Assembly: GCF_015163075.1 (NCBI RefSeq)
Contig: NZ_JADDXU010000004.1
Coordinates: forward strand, 496,001-560,000
From: Streptomyces justiciae
Lineage (GTDB): Bacteria; Actinomycetota; Actinomycetes; Streptomycetales; Streptomycetaceae
Direction: 5' to 3'
DNA length: 64,000 bases
A program made the position numbers and the translations under genes. Position 1 is the first letter of the stretch. Each line of letters starts with the position of its first letter. This document shows positions 34,601 to 42,445 of the stretch, one piece after another. The notes under the pieces were generated by a model. It worked only from the letters and a program-made list of their open reading frames with translations, searched no databases and was not told the DNA's origin.

Positions 34601-34821
34601 CCGACGTACTTCTGGAGAATGTTCACCGCCGACGCCGGGACGTCCTCGGCCCAGATCAGGTCGACCAACTCGCTCGTACTGATCGGGCGGCCCACTCGGG
34701 CGAGCAGGATCGCGAGCAGATACGACTGCTGCCGAGGGCCGGGGTCCAGTTCGACGCCGTCTCGCCAGATCCGCATCGGACCGAGAACCTGCAGACGCAG
34801 AGACGCGTCGGAGGGAGTCAT
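31642..34821 (-). CDS. SARP-type regulator with BTAD, AAA ATPase and TPR-like domains (AfsR/LAL-like)
   Basis: About 1059 residues. A winged-helix trans-activation domain (1-100; LQVLGPMRIWRDGVELDPGPRQQSYLLAILL) and a BTAD domain (about 105-255) make up the SARP half. A STAND-like ATPase follows, with Walker A GEPGAGKT at about 307-314 and Walker B LLILDDLQWADATS. The C-terminal 500 residues are helical, TPR-like. Such large SARPs activate secondary-metabolite or stress genes, often through repeats near -35. The start is uncertain: ATG 34821 (MTPSDASLRLQ) fits the family, and an in-frame ATG at 34872 adds 17 basic residues. It is the first gene of an operon with the aminotransferase and probably the GPH transporter. 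Confidence 0.9.
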   Translation of the reverse strand: MTPSDASLRLQVLGPMRIWRDGVELDPGPRQQSYLLAILLARVGRPISTSELVDLIWAEDVPASAVNILQKYVGALRRLLEPLLPVREAGSFLHRRGNSYLFVAPSTTLDLVAFRELVDAARAALDQQDHERALEHYVGALGLWRGSAGDGIADGTLATTVFAALDNEFYDVCTAAAELAVSTGRPERVLAALQLAASMAPFNEPVLAALVGVLGAAGRQAEALSVFRQARDRLAEELGIDPGPALVDAQHRILTQPAAAPLVQATQREIAPTTAATLIGRTEELATLRRMVERALAGDTAIGLVEGEPGAGKTRLLEEAAAEAGRLGAFSVWGSCLEGDGTPAMWPWEQALGQLVDSLPAPASERWLTGGLGSLLAARDDAPRELPDGNAQFRLFEQVVALVRQASARRPTLLILDDLQWADATSLQLLQHLAGRLPQGTALIGALRDRAPALSPDLSRVLAAASRRTGHRRFRLGPLGPADVAELIRNEVGQEPGDAVAHAIHARTSGNPFFVRELSRLLSGVGSIRDADGHDDAAAAAGVPSTVHDVVRDRMAGLDDRAHDLLRVAALIGREVDLRLLSRATGVGVADCLQRLEPLHTLGLLEPGPQDPSSLRFAHDLVREAVSETASKQQVIQLHLRVADALEQIHADDEDVAERLAYHLWAAGPLAEPARTAEALIRAGRRAAAKLAFESANRQLRSAVQVTRASGLMELEFSALTLLAIVVRRQSGYDASTFDLLERAEYLARTLGREAEAADFLFIRLMGAYTSIEKGRGQLARRMHELGQASSATAVRRYGRQAWGLHQWDIGNIGEAYRAFSKEDVAPAHGTLAPDEETPLRRDGSIPGEGPGWRAVMTALHGDVDTALAFVDTWDTPGDPYAASVWVYYTTMIASMAGDAETARRAGERWVAAGLARLGAQIDHYIRQSWCWARALTGEDPAGAAAEAEELLAAHLLDPPQWGIAYHYGLIAEMWLAAGSPDRAETALDRADQAMWDYGQRYAEGLLLLLKAHLLEARGAPLTTVRAAAEHAYTQATACEAHLFARRAERLLSGPGGTT

Positions 34822-35104
34822 TCCTGTTCCATTCCCAGTCCTGGTCGGCCTTCGCCGCCAACGGCTCTCCATGGTGACTCAAGTCCCGTGACAGGGAAAG
34901 CGATTACCCTCAATTGCTGACAGGAAATGCAAAGCAAATAACCAGAAACGACCAGTGATGGCGGCCGCAATCACGGCAGATTCCCTCAGGCAGCGCCTCT
35001 CAGCGGTTCCGGCCTACCGACCGATCACCAGATTGCCGGTGGGCAGTGCCTGGCAAGCCGGCCGCCAGCCCTCCTCCAGCTCCTCGGCGGAGAACATCCC
35101 TCGG
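34822..35104. promoter_or_regulatory. Promoter region of the SARP operon
   Basis: About 280 bp ahead of the SARP gene. The stretch 34880-34950 is unusually A+T rich for this DNA (GCGATTACCCTCAATTGC and AAATGCAAAGCAAATAACC) and is the likely promoter. No protein or perfect operator palindrome was recognised. Confidence 0.4.
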
Positions 35105-35425
35105 TCATCGGTCTCGTACGCCCCCGAGAGCACCCGCACCCGACAAGTCCGTGCCGATCACGAACTCGGCGACACCAGCCTCCGCAACGGCGACGTGTGG
35201 ATGGCGGCGCGCGGCACCGCGAGTGGCCCGGAAGAGTCCGTCGATGGCGTCGGCCTCGGCAGGGAACCGTTCCTTCAGAAGGCTCACGCATTCGCGCATG
35301 CAGTGCTGTTCGAGGACGAGAACACGCCTCCCGCCGAACCGCGCGATCGCGCGCGCCGCAAAGAGACCGCCCATACCCGAGCCGGTCACTACGACATCGG
35401 CTTCCTCGTCCGACACCACCGGCAC
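35105..35425 (-). pseudogene. Remnant of an FAD-dependent (phytoene-desaturase-like) oxidoreductase
   Basis: A 106-residue reading starts with a perfect dinucleotide-binding motif, DVVVTGSGMGGLFAARAIARFGGRRVLVLEQH. It then jumps to SLLKERFPAEADAIDGLFRATR, which in CrtI-like oxidoreductases lies about 80-100 residues further on, and soon stops. Both the segment after the Rossmann motif and the whole substrate and C-terminal domains are missing. The simplest reading is an internally deleted, truncated gene. It sits next to the SARP promoter. Confidence 0.55.
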
Positions 35426-35740
35426 CTCCCAGTCATCTGTCCTCCGAGGCGCTCAGATTGGCCGAACGGGCTTGACGTCGACTGAATGATCTGTGAAGGC
35501 CACCGGGAACCAGACCCCCGGTCTCGTTCAATTCGCGTCCAGTGCGACGTCATAGCGTTGCGCCGAGCCAGAGCGCGTGGAGCCGTGTCGTCCTTCGCGG
35601 AGTGCATCCGCAGGACCATCGAGTCGGCGGACGTTTACCACCACCGCGGTTCGAAGAAATGGCCGTCAGCCGGACGGTGCGGGAGAACCTGTCACCCGCT
35701 CCGCTCCCTGCCGGTCCTCGTCCGAAGGAGAGGTTGGTCC
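35426..35740 (+). promoter_or_regulatory. Leader and promoter region of the second alpha/beta hydrolase
   Basis: 315 bp with no recognisable gene. A candidate -35 TTGACG at 35473 is followed by A+T-rich GAATGATC; GAAGGAGAGG just before 35741 is the ribosome site. Longer open frames across it lack coding character. Confidence 0.35.
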
Positions 35741-36463
35741 ATGGTGAGCGAAAATCCCACGATCGTGCTGGTACACGGCGCCTTTGCCGACAGCAGCGGC
35801 TTCAACGCCGTCGTCAAGCGGCTCGTCGCCGACGGCTATCCAGTGATCGCCGCGCCGAATCCACTTCGGGGGCTCGCCTTCGACGCCGCCAACGTCAAGG
35901 CGCTGCTGGGCAGCATCGAGGGACCGATCGTGCTGGTCGGGCACTCCTATGGCGGTGCGGTCATCTCCGCTGCCGCCGAGGGAAACGAGAACGTGAAGGC
36001 ACTGGTCTACCTGGCGGCGTTCGTGCCGGAGACCGGCGAGAGCGCGCAAGCACTGGTCGAGCGGTTCCCGGGCAGCACCGTGGGCGAGTCCCTCAAGCCG
36101 GTGCCGCTGCCGGACGGGCAGGTGGACCTCTACATCGACTCCAAGGTCTTTCATCCCCACTTCGCGGCCGATGTGTCGGAAGAGGAAGCCACTCTCTACT
36201 CGATCACGCAACGCCCGGCCACCGGCGCCGCCCTGGGCGAACCCGCCACGGGTCCGCAGGCATGGCACACGATCCCGAACTACAACCTGATCAGCGGCGC
36301 CGACCGGATCATCCCACCGGCGGCACAGCAGTTCATGGCCCAACGCGCCGGCGCGAAGACCCAGGTGGTCGACGGTGCCTCGCACATGGTGTTCGTCTCC
36401 CGGCCGGGCGCGACGGTGGCTCTCATCGAGTCAGCCGCGCAGGAGCAGACGCTCCCGCGATAG
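35741..36463 (+). CDS. Alpha/beta hydrolase (MES/HNL-like), cytoplasmic paralogue of the 28059 gene
   Basis: A 240-residue hydrolase opening MVSENPTIVLVHGAFADSSGFNAVVKRL. The nucleophile Ser is in VLVGHSYGGAVISA, the acid in ISGADRIIPPAAQQF and the His in DGASHMVFVSRPGATVALIE. It has no signal peptide. The order of blocks is the same as in the Tat-exported protein at 28059-28856, including IAAPNPLRGLAFD and NVKALVYLAAFVPETGES. The pair brackets the SARP operon, as if one gene had been duplicated and given a signal. The start ATG 35741 has a good ribosome site. Confidence 0.88.
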   Translation: MVSENPTIVLVHGAFADSSGFNAVVKRLVADGYPVIAAPNPLRGLAFDAANVKALLGSIEGPIVLVGHSYGGAVISAAAEGNENVKALVYLAAFVPETGESAQALVERFPGSTVGESLKPVPLPDGQVDLYIDSKVFHPHFAADVSEEEATLYSITQRPATGAALGEPATGPQAWHTIPNYNLISGADRIIPPAAQQFMAQRAGAKTQVVDGASHMVFVSRPGATVALIESAAQEQTLPR

Positions 36464-36515
36464 CACCGCTGGTCACCGTGAACGCAATTCGAGCCGTAGG
36501 TCCTTGGGAGGGAAA

Positions 36516-36725
36516 TTGCACAAGAGCGAAAAGGCCATGAGGTGGGGCTTGCGGATCCACTTCTTCTGGTACGTCGTCGCCAATGCGGCCCAGGTCGTGC
36601 TGTGGGCGATTCTCACACCCGACCGGTTCTTCTGGCCCTTGTGGTCGATTCTGGGCTGGGGAATCGGGCTCGTGGTCCACGCCTGGGCGATTCGTTCCAA
36701 GATCCAATCGTCGGTCCGGCCATGA
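36516..36725 (+). CDS. 2TM-domain small membrane protein
   Basis: A 69-residue protein: LHKSEKAMRWGLRIHFFWYVVANAAQ with a first helix, then PDRFFWPLWSILGWGIGLVVHAWAI with a second. This matches the 2TM domain found alone or fused to kinases in bacteria. The TTG at 36516 is favoured by GGGAGGG just upstream; ATG 36537 is an alternative. It follows the hydrolase gene by 52 bp and precedes the DUF4188 gene by 34 bp, so the three may be co-transcribed. Confidence 0.72.
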   Translation: MHKSEKAMRWGLRIHFFWYVVANAAQVVLWAILTPDRFFWPLWSILGWGIGLVVHAWAIRSKIQSSVRP

Positions 36726-36759
36726 TCCGGACCAACACAACCGGGACCAGAGGAGAGAC

Positions 36760-37251
36760 ATGCCTGAGAAGGTAGTACCGGGTCGCAACACCGCCGCCGC
36801 CGAAGGCGATGTCGTCGTCTTCCACATCGGGCTACGCATCAACCGACTCCTGGCATTCTCCAGCTGGTTGCCGGCCTTCATGTCGATGCCACGCATGCTG
36901 CGCGAGCTGTCACAGGAGAAGAGCAGCGGGCTGCTCGGCTACAAGGTGCTCTACGGCGGCCTCCGGGAGTTCTACGTCGTCCAGTACTGGACCGACAAGG
37001 AACGGCTCCTCGCCTACGCCCACCAGCAGGACAAGGGACACCGGCCCGCATGGACGGCGTTCAACCGACGAGCACGTGCCGGGAAGGGGCACGTGGGTAT
37101 CTGGCACGAGACGCTCATCGTCCCGGCAGGCTCGTACGAATCGGTGTACGACGACATGCCCGCGTACGGCCTCGCTGCGGCAACGGGTGTCGTGCCGGTC
37201 GGCCGCCGCGGCGACACGGCGGCCCAGCGGCTGAGTGCGGCGAAGGAGTAG
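36760..37251 (+). CDS. DUF4188-family protein (monooxygenase-like)
   Basis: A 163-residue protein starting at an ATG with an AGGAGAG site. Family blocks are VVVFHIGLRINRLLAFSSWLPAF, LGYKVLYGGLREFYVVQYWTDKERLLAYA, HRPAWTAFNRR and VGIWHETLIVPAGSYESVYDDMPAYGLA. DUF4188 proteins are often labelled monooxygenase or phenylacetaldoxime dehydratase-like on weak grounds; no catalytic role is shown here. Confidence 0.82.
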   Translation: MPEKVVPGRNTAAAEGDVVVFHIGLRINRLLAFSSWLPAFMSMPRMLRELSQEKSSGLLGYKVLYGGLREFYVVQYWTDKERLLAYAHQQDKGHRPAWTAFNRRARAGKGHVGIWHETLIVPAGSYESVYDDMPAYGLAAATGVVPVGRRGDTAAQRLSAAKE

Positions 37252-37669
37252 GCGTCCGTCCCGTGAGGAACTGAACCGCCTTGAGTGGCAGGGAAGTCGC
37301 GAGGGTTGGCCAGGCGCGGATCGACCAGCAACAACGGCGAAAACAGCCGGCGTCGGGACGAACCATCCCGGCGCCCATGCCTGCTACCACTCCAGCAGCA
37401 TGGTGGTGAGTTCCAGACGTAGGGGGGGGAGGGGGCCCGCCCGAGCGGCCTTCGCCAGAGCCGTTCGGCCCCAATCTCGGTCCGTGAGGCCCATCGAAGC
37501 CCCCGACGAGACCGGCAGATCATGCGGAGGGTGATGTGGGCGGACCGCACGCCCCTGCGAGCCGCCCGCGTCACACGCCCAACCAGGGCATCCAGGTCGG
37601 TGAGTACTGCGCAGGCCCAACTCAAACTCCTGCCCGAGCCTGTCAGTTGCCTGGTCTAGGGTCGCCCGC
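37252..37669. other. Non-coding gap, 418 bp
   Basis: Readings exist on both strands but show no domain, no codon bias and no convincing ribosome site. A homopolymer-rich patch (GGGGGGGAGGGGG) lies near 37422-37434. No gene, RNA or clear hairpin can be supported. Confidence 0.4.
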
Positions 37670-38314
37670 ATGGCTGAGCCCTCCTTTCTGACCGCCGTGC
37701 GCGAGTCGTACGACACGATCGCCGTCGACTACGTTGACCGCGTCCCGCCTCCCGCCGAGATGGACCCGCTGTCCCGCGCGATGCTGGCGGGCTTCGCCGA
37801 ACTCGTGCGTACAGCTGGCCTGGGGCCGGTCGCGGACCTGGGGTGCGGCCCCGGCCGCGTGACGGCGTATCTCGCCGGACTGGGGGTGCCCGCGTTCGGC
37901 GTCGATCTGTCGCCGAAGATGGTCGGGCTCGCCCGGCAGGCGTACCCGGATGTCCGGTTCATCGAGGGCTCGATGACTGAGCTGGGGGCGAAGGACGGCG
38001 AACTCGGCGGCATCCTGGCCTGGTACTCCACCCATCACACGCCGCCGAAGCGGCTGCCAGAGGTGTTCGCCGAGTTCCACCGCACGCTCGCGCCCGGCGG
38101 ACACCTGCTCTGGGGAGACTACGTCGGCGATGAACGCCTGCGGCCGACCCAGGCTTATGGCCGTCCGGTGTCCTACGAGTCGTATCTCCTGCCTCTGGAC
38201 CGCATGGTCGGCCTCCTGGAACAGGCCGGGCTCGTCGTCATCGCGAGGCTCGAGCAGGAGCCCGGCGGACGGGTGAAGAGACCGCATGCCTGCCTGGTGG
38301 CCCTCAAGCCCTGA
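37670..38314 (+). CDS. Class I SAM-dependent methyltransferase
   Basis: A 214-residue methyltransferase. Motif I is VADLGCGPGRVTAYLAGLG, motif II is FGVDLSPKMVGLARQ, and RFIEGSMTELGAKDGELGGILAWYSTHHTP is the post-II region. FHRTLAPGGHLLWGDYVG matches the Methyltransf_11 type. ATG 37670. The acceptor is unknown and the gene has no operon partner. Confidence 0.9.
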   Translation: MAEPSFLTAVRESYDTIAVDYVDRVPPPAEMDPLSRAMLAGFAELVRTAGLGPVADLGCGPGRVTAYLAGLGVPAFGVDLSPKMVGLARQAYPDVRFIEGSMTELGAKDGELGGILAWYSTHHTPPKRLPEVFAEFHRTLAPGGHLLWGDYVGDERLRPTQAYGRPVSYESYLLPLDRMVGLLEQAGLVVIARLEQEPGGRVKRPHACLVALKP

Positions 38315-38429
38315 CGGGGCTTGTTCCTGCCCGGAGGCTACCTGTGCCAGTGTCCGATCGCGGCCTTGGGAGGAGGTATGGGGCCGCTCGCGGGCTTGCC
38401 GCCTGCACGGGTACGGCGTGCCAGGCCGC

Positions 38430-39554
38430 TTACGGGGCGAAGCGCTCGGGACGGAAGTCGGCGAGCAACTCGTCCGTTCCCCCTCTGAGGATTTCCGAGG
38501 CGAGGAGGCGGCCGATGACGGGGCCGAGGGTGATGCCGCTGTGGGAGACGGCTTCGTAGTAGCCCGGGACAGAGGGCACGGCTCCGACCGAGGGGAATCC
38601 ATCGGCGGGGATGGGCCGGTTGGCCACCCGTGTCTCTGCGACGGGGCAGCCGCCGAGCTCGGGTACGGCGTGCCGCGCCAACTCATGGAGCCGTCGCCCG
38701 AGTTCCGCTGGATCTTCGACGGCGTCGATGAGGGCGTCGATCTCGCGACTGTGGAGGACGACCGAACCGTCTCCGTCAGGACGTATCTCGATGTGTGGCG
38801 CGTGCATGGCCCGGTGCAGCGGGACCTGAGCACAGGAGATCCGGGCGACGACGCCGGGTTCGGGGCGCATCGGCAGCCGCCGGGTGACGAGGCCGGCGAC
38901 GTGGGAGGCGCTGGGACCCGCCGCGTTGACGACGACGTCGACGTCGAGAGAGCCGCCGTTGGACAGAGCGACGGTCTGGACGCTGCCGTCGGCAGCGGTA
39001 CCGATGGCACGGACCGCGGTACCGGAACGGAGCTCGGCGCCGGATGCGACTGCCTGTTCGACCAGGCGGCGAACGAGGTGGCGTCCGTGTACCCAGGCTT
39101 CGTCGGGATAGAACACGACCGGCACCTCGTCGGGGATGGCGAGGCCCGGTTCGAGACGGCGGCGCACTTCGGCGCCCGTGCTCAGCTCGACCCGGTATCC
39201 CCAGTCGGCCAGCAACTCGGTTGTCTCGAGGAGCCTCGTCTGCGCCGCCGGATCGCCTGCCCAGCGCAGGTGACCGCTGGGGTGCCACCACGGGTCCGGT
39301 CCGATGATCCCGGCAAGCTCACGGTGGGCTGCCATGCCCGCGACATTCAGGTCGAAGTAAGTCTTGCGCGTGGCCTTGTTGCTGGCGTTGACCCAGGAGA
39401 ACGACCAGTTGGTGACACCTTCGCCCGGCCGGCCGGTGTCGATGAAGACGACCTCGGCACCGAGCCGGGACAGGTTCCAGCCGACGCACGCTCCCAGGAT
39501 GCCCACGCCGATGACAGCGACACGTTCAGGCCGTTCCAAGGACCTGACCCTCAC
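38430..39554 (-). CDS. FAD-dependent oxidoreductase, D-amino-acid dehydrogenase / glycine oxidase-like
   Basis: A 374-residue DAO-family flavoprotein. The FAD motif is VAVIGVGILGACVGWNLSRLGAEVVFID, followed by the family segment GVTNWSFSWVNASNKA, the second FAD contact in DVDVVVNAAGPSASHVA, and C-terminal PSVGAVPSVPGYYEAVSHSGITLGP. It probably oxidises an amine or amino acid. No signal peptide. The start is ATG 39554 with little ribosome signal. The LysE-type exporter lies upstream on the same strand across a 107-bp gap. Confidence 0.87.
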   Translation of the reverse strand: MRVRSLERPERVAVIGVGILGACVGWNLSRLGAEVVFIDTGRPGEGVTNWSFSWVNASNKATRKTYFDLNVAGMAAHRELAGIIGPDPWWHPSGHLRWAGDPAAQTRLLETTELLADWGYRVELSTGAEVRRRLEPGLAIPDEVPVVFYPDEAWVHGRHLVRRLVEQAVASGAELRSGTAVRAIGTAADGSVQTVALSNGGSLDVDVVVNAAGPSASHVAGLVTRRLPMRPEPGVVARISCAQVPLHRAMHAPHIEIRPDGDGSVVLHSREIDALIDAVEDPAELGRRLHELARHAVPELGGCPVAETRVANRPIPADGFPSVGAVPSVPGYYEAVSHSGITLGPVIGRLLASEILRGGTDELLADFRPERFAP

Positions 39555-39661
39555 GAACGTCCCCTTTCGCTTTCCCGTTCACTGGGTCTTGAAGACTGGG
39601 CCCGGTGCTGGACAGGGAACGCACGCTCAAAGCCTGGCGAGGCGCCGCCACCCGGCGCGGC

Positions 39662-40309
39662 TCAGTCCTTGCGCCCCGTCGCGGCGACGGTGACACCGAG
39701 CCCGATCATGGTGAGCCCGCCGACCCCACCGACCAGCGAAAGCCGCTGCGGTGAGCGTGCGAACCAGTCCCGGGCCGTGGCCGCGACCAGCCCCCACACC
39801 ATGTCGGACGCGACAGCGATGATGTTGAAGACCAGGCCCAGCAGCAGCATCTGCGCCGCGACATGGCCCTGTCCACGGTCGACGAACTGCGGAAGCACGG
39901 CGGCGAAGAACACGATGGTCTTGGGATTGGTCACCCCGACGGCGAACCCTTCCCAAAACGTCCGCCGACCACCCTGTACGGCCCCCACCCCGGCGACGGC
40001 TGCTTGCAGCGACCCCCGCTCACGCCATGCCTTGACACCGAGGAACACCAAGTAGGCGGCACCCACCAGCTTGAGCACCGTGAAGACGAGAACCGAGCGC
40101 TCCACCACCGCCCCGACCCCGAACGCGACGGCCACGATCAGCACATAGGCGCCCACGGTGTTGCCCACAACCGTGGTCAGCGCGGCACGGCGCCCCTGCG
40201 CGAGCGCCCGCCCGATCACGAACAGCACGCTGGGGCCGGGAATGACGATCAGCAAGAACGACATGGCAGCGAAGGCGAGCAAACGGTCAGCAGACACCAT
40301 GAAGGTCAT
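39662..40309 (-). CDS. LysE-family amino-acid/metabolite exporter
   Basis: A 215-residue membrane protein with about six helices. FLLIVIPGPSVLFVIGRALAQGRRAAL is the family signature, GVKAWRERG is the loop, and FAVGVTNPKTIVFFAAVLPQFVD is the second conserved block. RhtB/LysE exporters move basic amino acids, homoserine or threonine out of the cell. ATG 40309 (MTFMVSADR) or 40300 may be the start. It could pair with the amino-acid oxidase downstream to limit an amino acid pool. Confidence 0.9.
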   Translation of the reverse strand: MTFMVSADRLLAFAAMSFLLIVIPGPSVLFVIGRALAQGRRAALTTVVGNTVGAYVLIVAVAFGVGAVVERSVLVFTVLKLVGAAYLVFLGVKAWRERGSLQAAVAGVGAVQGGRRTFWEGFAVGVTNPKTIVFFAAVLPQFVDRGQGHVAAQMLLLGLVFNIIAVASDMVWGLVAATARDWFARSPQRLSLVGGVGGLTMIGLGVTVAATGRKD

Positions 40310-40468
40310 GCAAGCACGATGCGGGCCCGCCCTTCCAACCATATTTCCCGTGTGAGCCCGAGGCGTGGCGGGCTGGGGTCGGGCCGGACCCCATTCCCGA
40401 GCCGTTTTTCGTGCTGGGCGCCAACGAGCAGCGCGGGCGTTGTCAGCGGGCGCGGGCACACTGACGGC

Positions 40469-41056
40469 ATGAGCACCTCTTCCTCTACCTCGGCCGATGC
40501 GTCCCACACCTCCCCTGCCTGGGTGGAGTCGATGGGCGGACCTTTGATCGTCATCCCTGTTTCCGCGTTGGCTGCATGGCGCGGGTGTACGGAGAGCGGG
40601 GTCATAGCGGGAGACGCGACCGCTCCAGACGACTACGACCGGGCGTGCGCGGTGGACGATCTGGCTGGTGTGATCACTGTTGGGGAGAACGGTGCGCAGG
40701 CACTGGTGCTGGCGGACGAGCCGGCCACCAGCTGCTATCTGCCCGAGCACCGAGCCTTCCTGCGGTGGCTGGCCGCTGATTCCGAGGCCGGGCTGAAGGC
40801 AGCGGCAGCGGCCGTTCTCGCGGACCCTGCCACCGAGTGGGAGGAGTGCGGCACGTGGGTGTCGGACGGCCCGGCCATACTCATGGACTCCGCCGAAGCA
40901 GGCTCCGATCTCGGCATCGAGTATCCCGACGGCGGGATGCCCGCCCAGGCACCGGTCCCGCTGCCGGCCGGCCACTGGAGGGTCCGGGCCACCCACACCA
41001 AGGCAGACGAGGAAAACAGGGTCGGCCTGGTCCAGCTCCTGCCCACCGAGTCTTGA
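40469..41056 (+). CDS. Imm21-like immunity-family protein
   Basis: A 195-residue protein. After a Ser/Thr-rich start it opens WVESMGGPLIVIPVSALAAWRGC, the hallmark of immunity protein family Imm21, and continues DYDRACAVDDLAGVITVGENGAQALVLADEPATSCYLPEH. Imm21 proteins are predicted to neutralise polymorphic toxins, yet in streptomycetes they are often found alone, as here, with no toxin gene beside them. The family call is from memory of the N-terminal motif. Confidence 0.68.
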   Translation: MSTSSSTSADASHTSPAWVESMGGPLIVIPVSALAAWRGCTESGVIAGDATAPDDYDRACAVDDLAGVITVGENGAQALVLADEPATSCYLPEHRAFLRWLAADSEAGLKAAAAAVLADPATEWEECGTWVSDGPAILMDSAEAGSDLGIEYPDGGMPAQAPVPLPAGHWRVRATHTKADEENRVGLVQLLPTES

Positions 41057-41288
41057 ACGGGCATCTGCTCCGATGCGGGCGGGGGACACGCGCGGTGCGC
41101 AAGGTTGTGCGCGTGGTGGACGGCCTCACCCTCAGTCGGCACTCGCGGAACCTTCCACGTCTTCATCCGCGCCGCGAATTCCAGCCTGAAGCACGCCGGT
41201 GCGGAATGAGCAGCCCGGTGCCGGGGTAGCCGTTGGCAGCGATGGTCGTGCCCGAACCGACTGGCCTTTGCGCCTGATTCTTCGTCGT
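41057..41288. other. Gap between convergent Imm21-like and VanX-type genes
   Basis: 232 bp. A short minus-strand reading ending ...MKTWKVPRVPTEGEAV and several others cross it, but none has a start signal or known domain. Nothing can be supported. Confidence 0.35.
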
Positions 41289-41945
41289 TCACGATTCGAA
41301 GTCCTTCTGACCGTAAACCGCTGCTGGTGCCTGTGTGGCCAAGGCCCAGTACCGGTCTCCGTAGGACCAGTGCCACCACTCCGTTGGGTAGTTGACCAGA
41401 CCGGCCGAAGCCAGCGCGGAACACAGAATGCTCCGATGGAAGCGGGCCGCCTCGTCGATGTTACCGGCCTGCGTAAAGCAGGCACCTGCGCTGTCTTCCG
41501 GGCTCGCGTTAATACGCGTCCCCAGGTCGAGTTCACGGCCGTCGGCGTCAGCGAGTGTCACATCGACGGCGGCACCAGCGCTGTGCGGTGCGATCTCAGG
41601 CGGCGAGACATAGCGGCTCGCCGCCGACCGGACTTGGTCGGCTGACCATTGCGGGTGCTCGGCCTGAAGGAAGGCTGCATACTCCTGAAAATAGGAAAGT
41701 TGCAGACCCGGGGGTCGGTAGCCCTCGACGAAGAGGAACCTGAACCCGTCAGGCAGGCTTGCCTGGGCCTCCAGAAGCCGGTCGAGCACGCCCCTCCGCA
41801 ACAGAGCGAAGGCTCCTGCGCTGTCGTGTTTCCGGTGATCAACCAGCAAGTCGCTCTGCGAACCCACATCCACGAGCTCTTCATCGCATTCTTGGACGGG
41901 TACGGCGACGACTCTCGGATCGGACATCAGAATGACCTCGCTCAT
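41289..41945 (-). CDS. VanX-type D-Ala-D-Ala dipeptidase (M15D), outside the van region
   Basis: A 218-residue zinc D,D-dipeptidase. The substrate-side Arg 77 is in EGYRPPGLQ. Zinc ligands are His 121 and Asp 128 in APHSAGAAVDVTL and His 192 in PTEWWHWSYG, with Glu 189 as general base. In van clusters VanX destroys D-Ala-D-Ala so that only D-Ala-D-Lac precursors remain. Stand-alone homologues recycle cell-wall dipeptides. This copy is 37 kb from the van genes and has no VanR-like box, so a recycling role is more likely. ATG 41945 is used; an in-frame ATG 204 bp upstream runs through poor coding sequence. Confidence 0.87.
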   Translation of the reverse strand: MSEVILMSDPRVVAVPVQECDEELVDVGSQSDLLVDHRKHDSAGAFALLRRGVLDRLLEAQASLPDGFRFLFVEGYRPPGLQLSYFQEYAAFLQAEHPQWSADQVRSAASRYVSPPEIAPHSAGAAVDVTLADADGRELDLGTRINASPEDSAGACFTQAGNIDEAARFHRSILCSALASAGLVNYPTEWWHWSYGDRYWALATQAPAAVYGQKDFES

Positions 41946-42018
41946 ACAGTGATCATCCCGTGGCGCCTCCGGCACGTTCAAACCAGAGCGAGGGTGTGGC
42001 CGGTTTGGGACGCCCCGT

Positions 42019-42381
42019 TCAGAGGTCCGTTGCCCCCGGATAGTGCTGGCGAAGTGAGCTGAGTACGCGCTCGTCGACGGCCCTGACGTCCCACAAGGAA
42101 CTGTCGAATTCGGTGAGTACGACCACCAGTTTGTCCTCGGCGAACCCACATGCTTCAGCGTCGATCAACTGGAGGAACGGGGTCGTCAGCGACAACAGTG
42201 TCAACGTGTCCATGCCGGTGTCGGCGGACCTTCTCTCCATCTCGACACAACGAGGATCGACGATCTCGTCGCATTCGACGCGCCACGTCAGATCCAGCCC
42301 GAAGCTGCCGAGGCGGACCAGTAGTTCAGCCAGGGTCACGTAGTGCTTTCCGCGCCAGGCGGGAAACGTGATCCCGTTCAT
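42019..42381 (-). CDS. Hypothetical protein
   Basis: A 120-residue acidic protein from ATG 42381 (MNGITFPAWRGKHYVTLAELLVRL). It has no membrane segment and no recognised motif; alternating hydrophobic stretches (LLSLTTPFLQLID, KLVVVLTEFDSSLWDV) suggest a small alpha/beta fold. It lies between the VanX-type and HxlR genes on the same strand. The existence of the gene is likely; its role is unknown. Confidence 0.55.
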   Translation of the reverse strand: MNGITFPAWRGKHYVTLAELLVRLGSFGLDLTWRVECDEIVDPRCVEMERRSADTGMDTLTLLSLTTPFLQLIDAEACGFAEDKLVVVLTEFDSSLWDVRAVDERVLSSLRQHYPGATDL

Positions 42382-42445
42382 CCCCGCCTCTGCTTCTGCC
42401 GTATCGCGTGACAAAGCCACCCCCTCAGTCGTGGTGTCCACGCAC

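Noticed and set aside
19772..37251. Canonical antibiotic biosynthetic gene cluster
   Set aside because: A SARP, transporters and tailoring-type enzymes are present, but there is no PKS, NRPS, terpene synthase, RiPP precursor or other core enzyme in the window.
37252..37669. Possible transposase or phage relic in the 418-bp gap
   Set aside because: Several frames read through but give no transposase motif, inverted repeat or target duplication.
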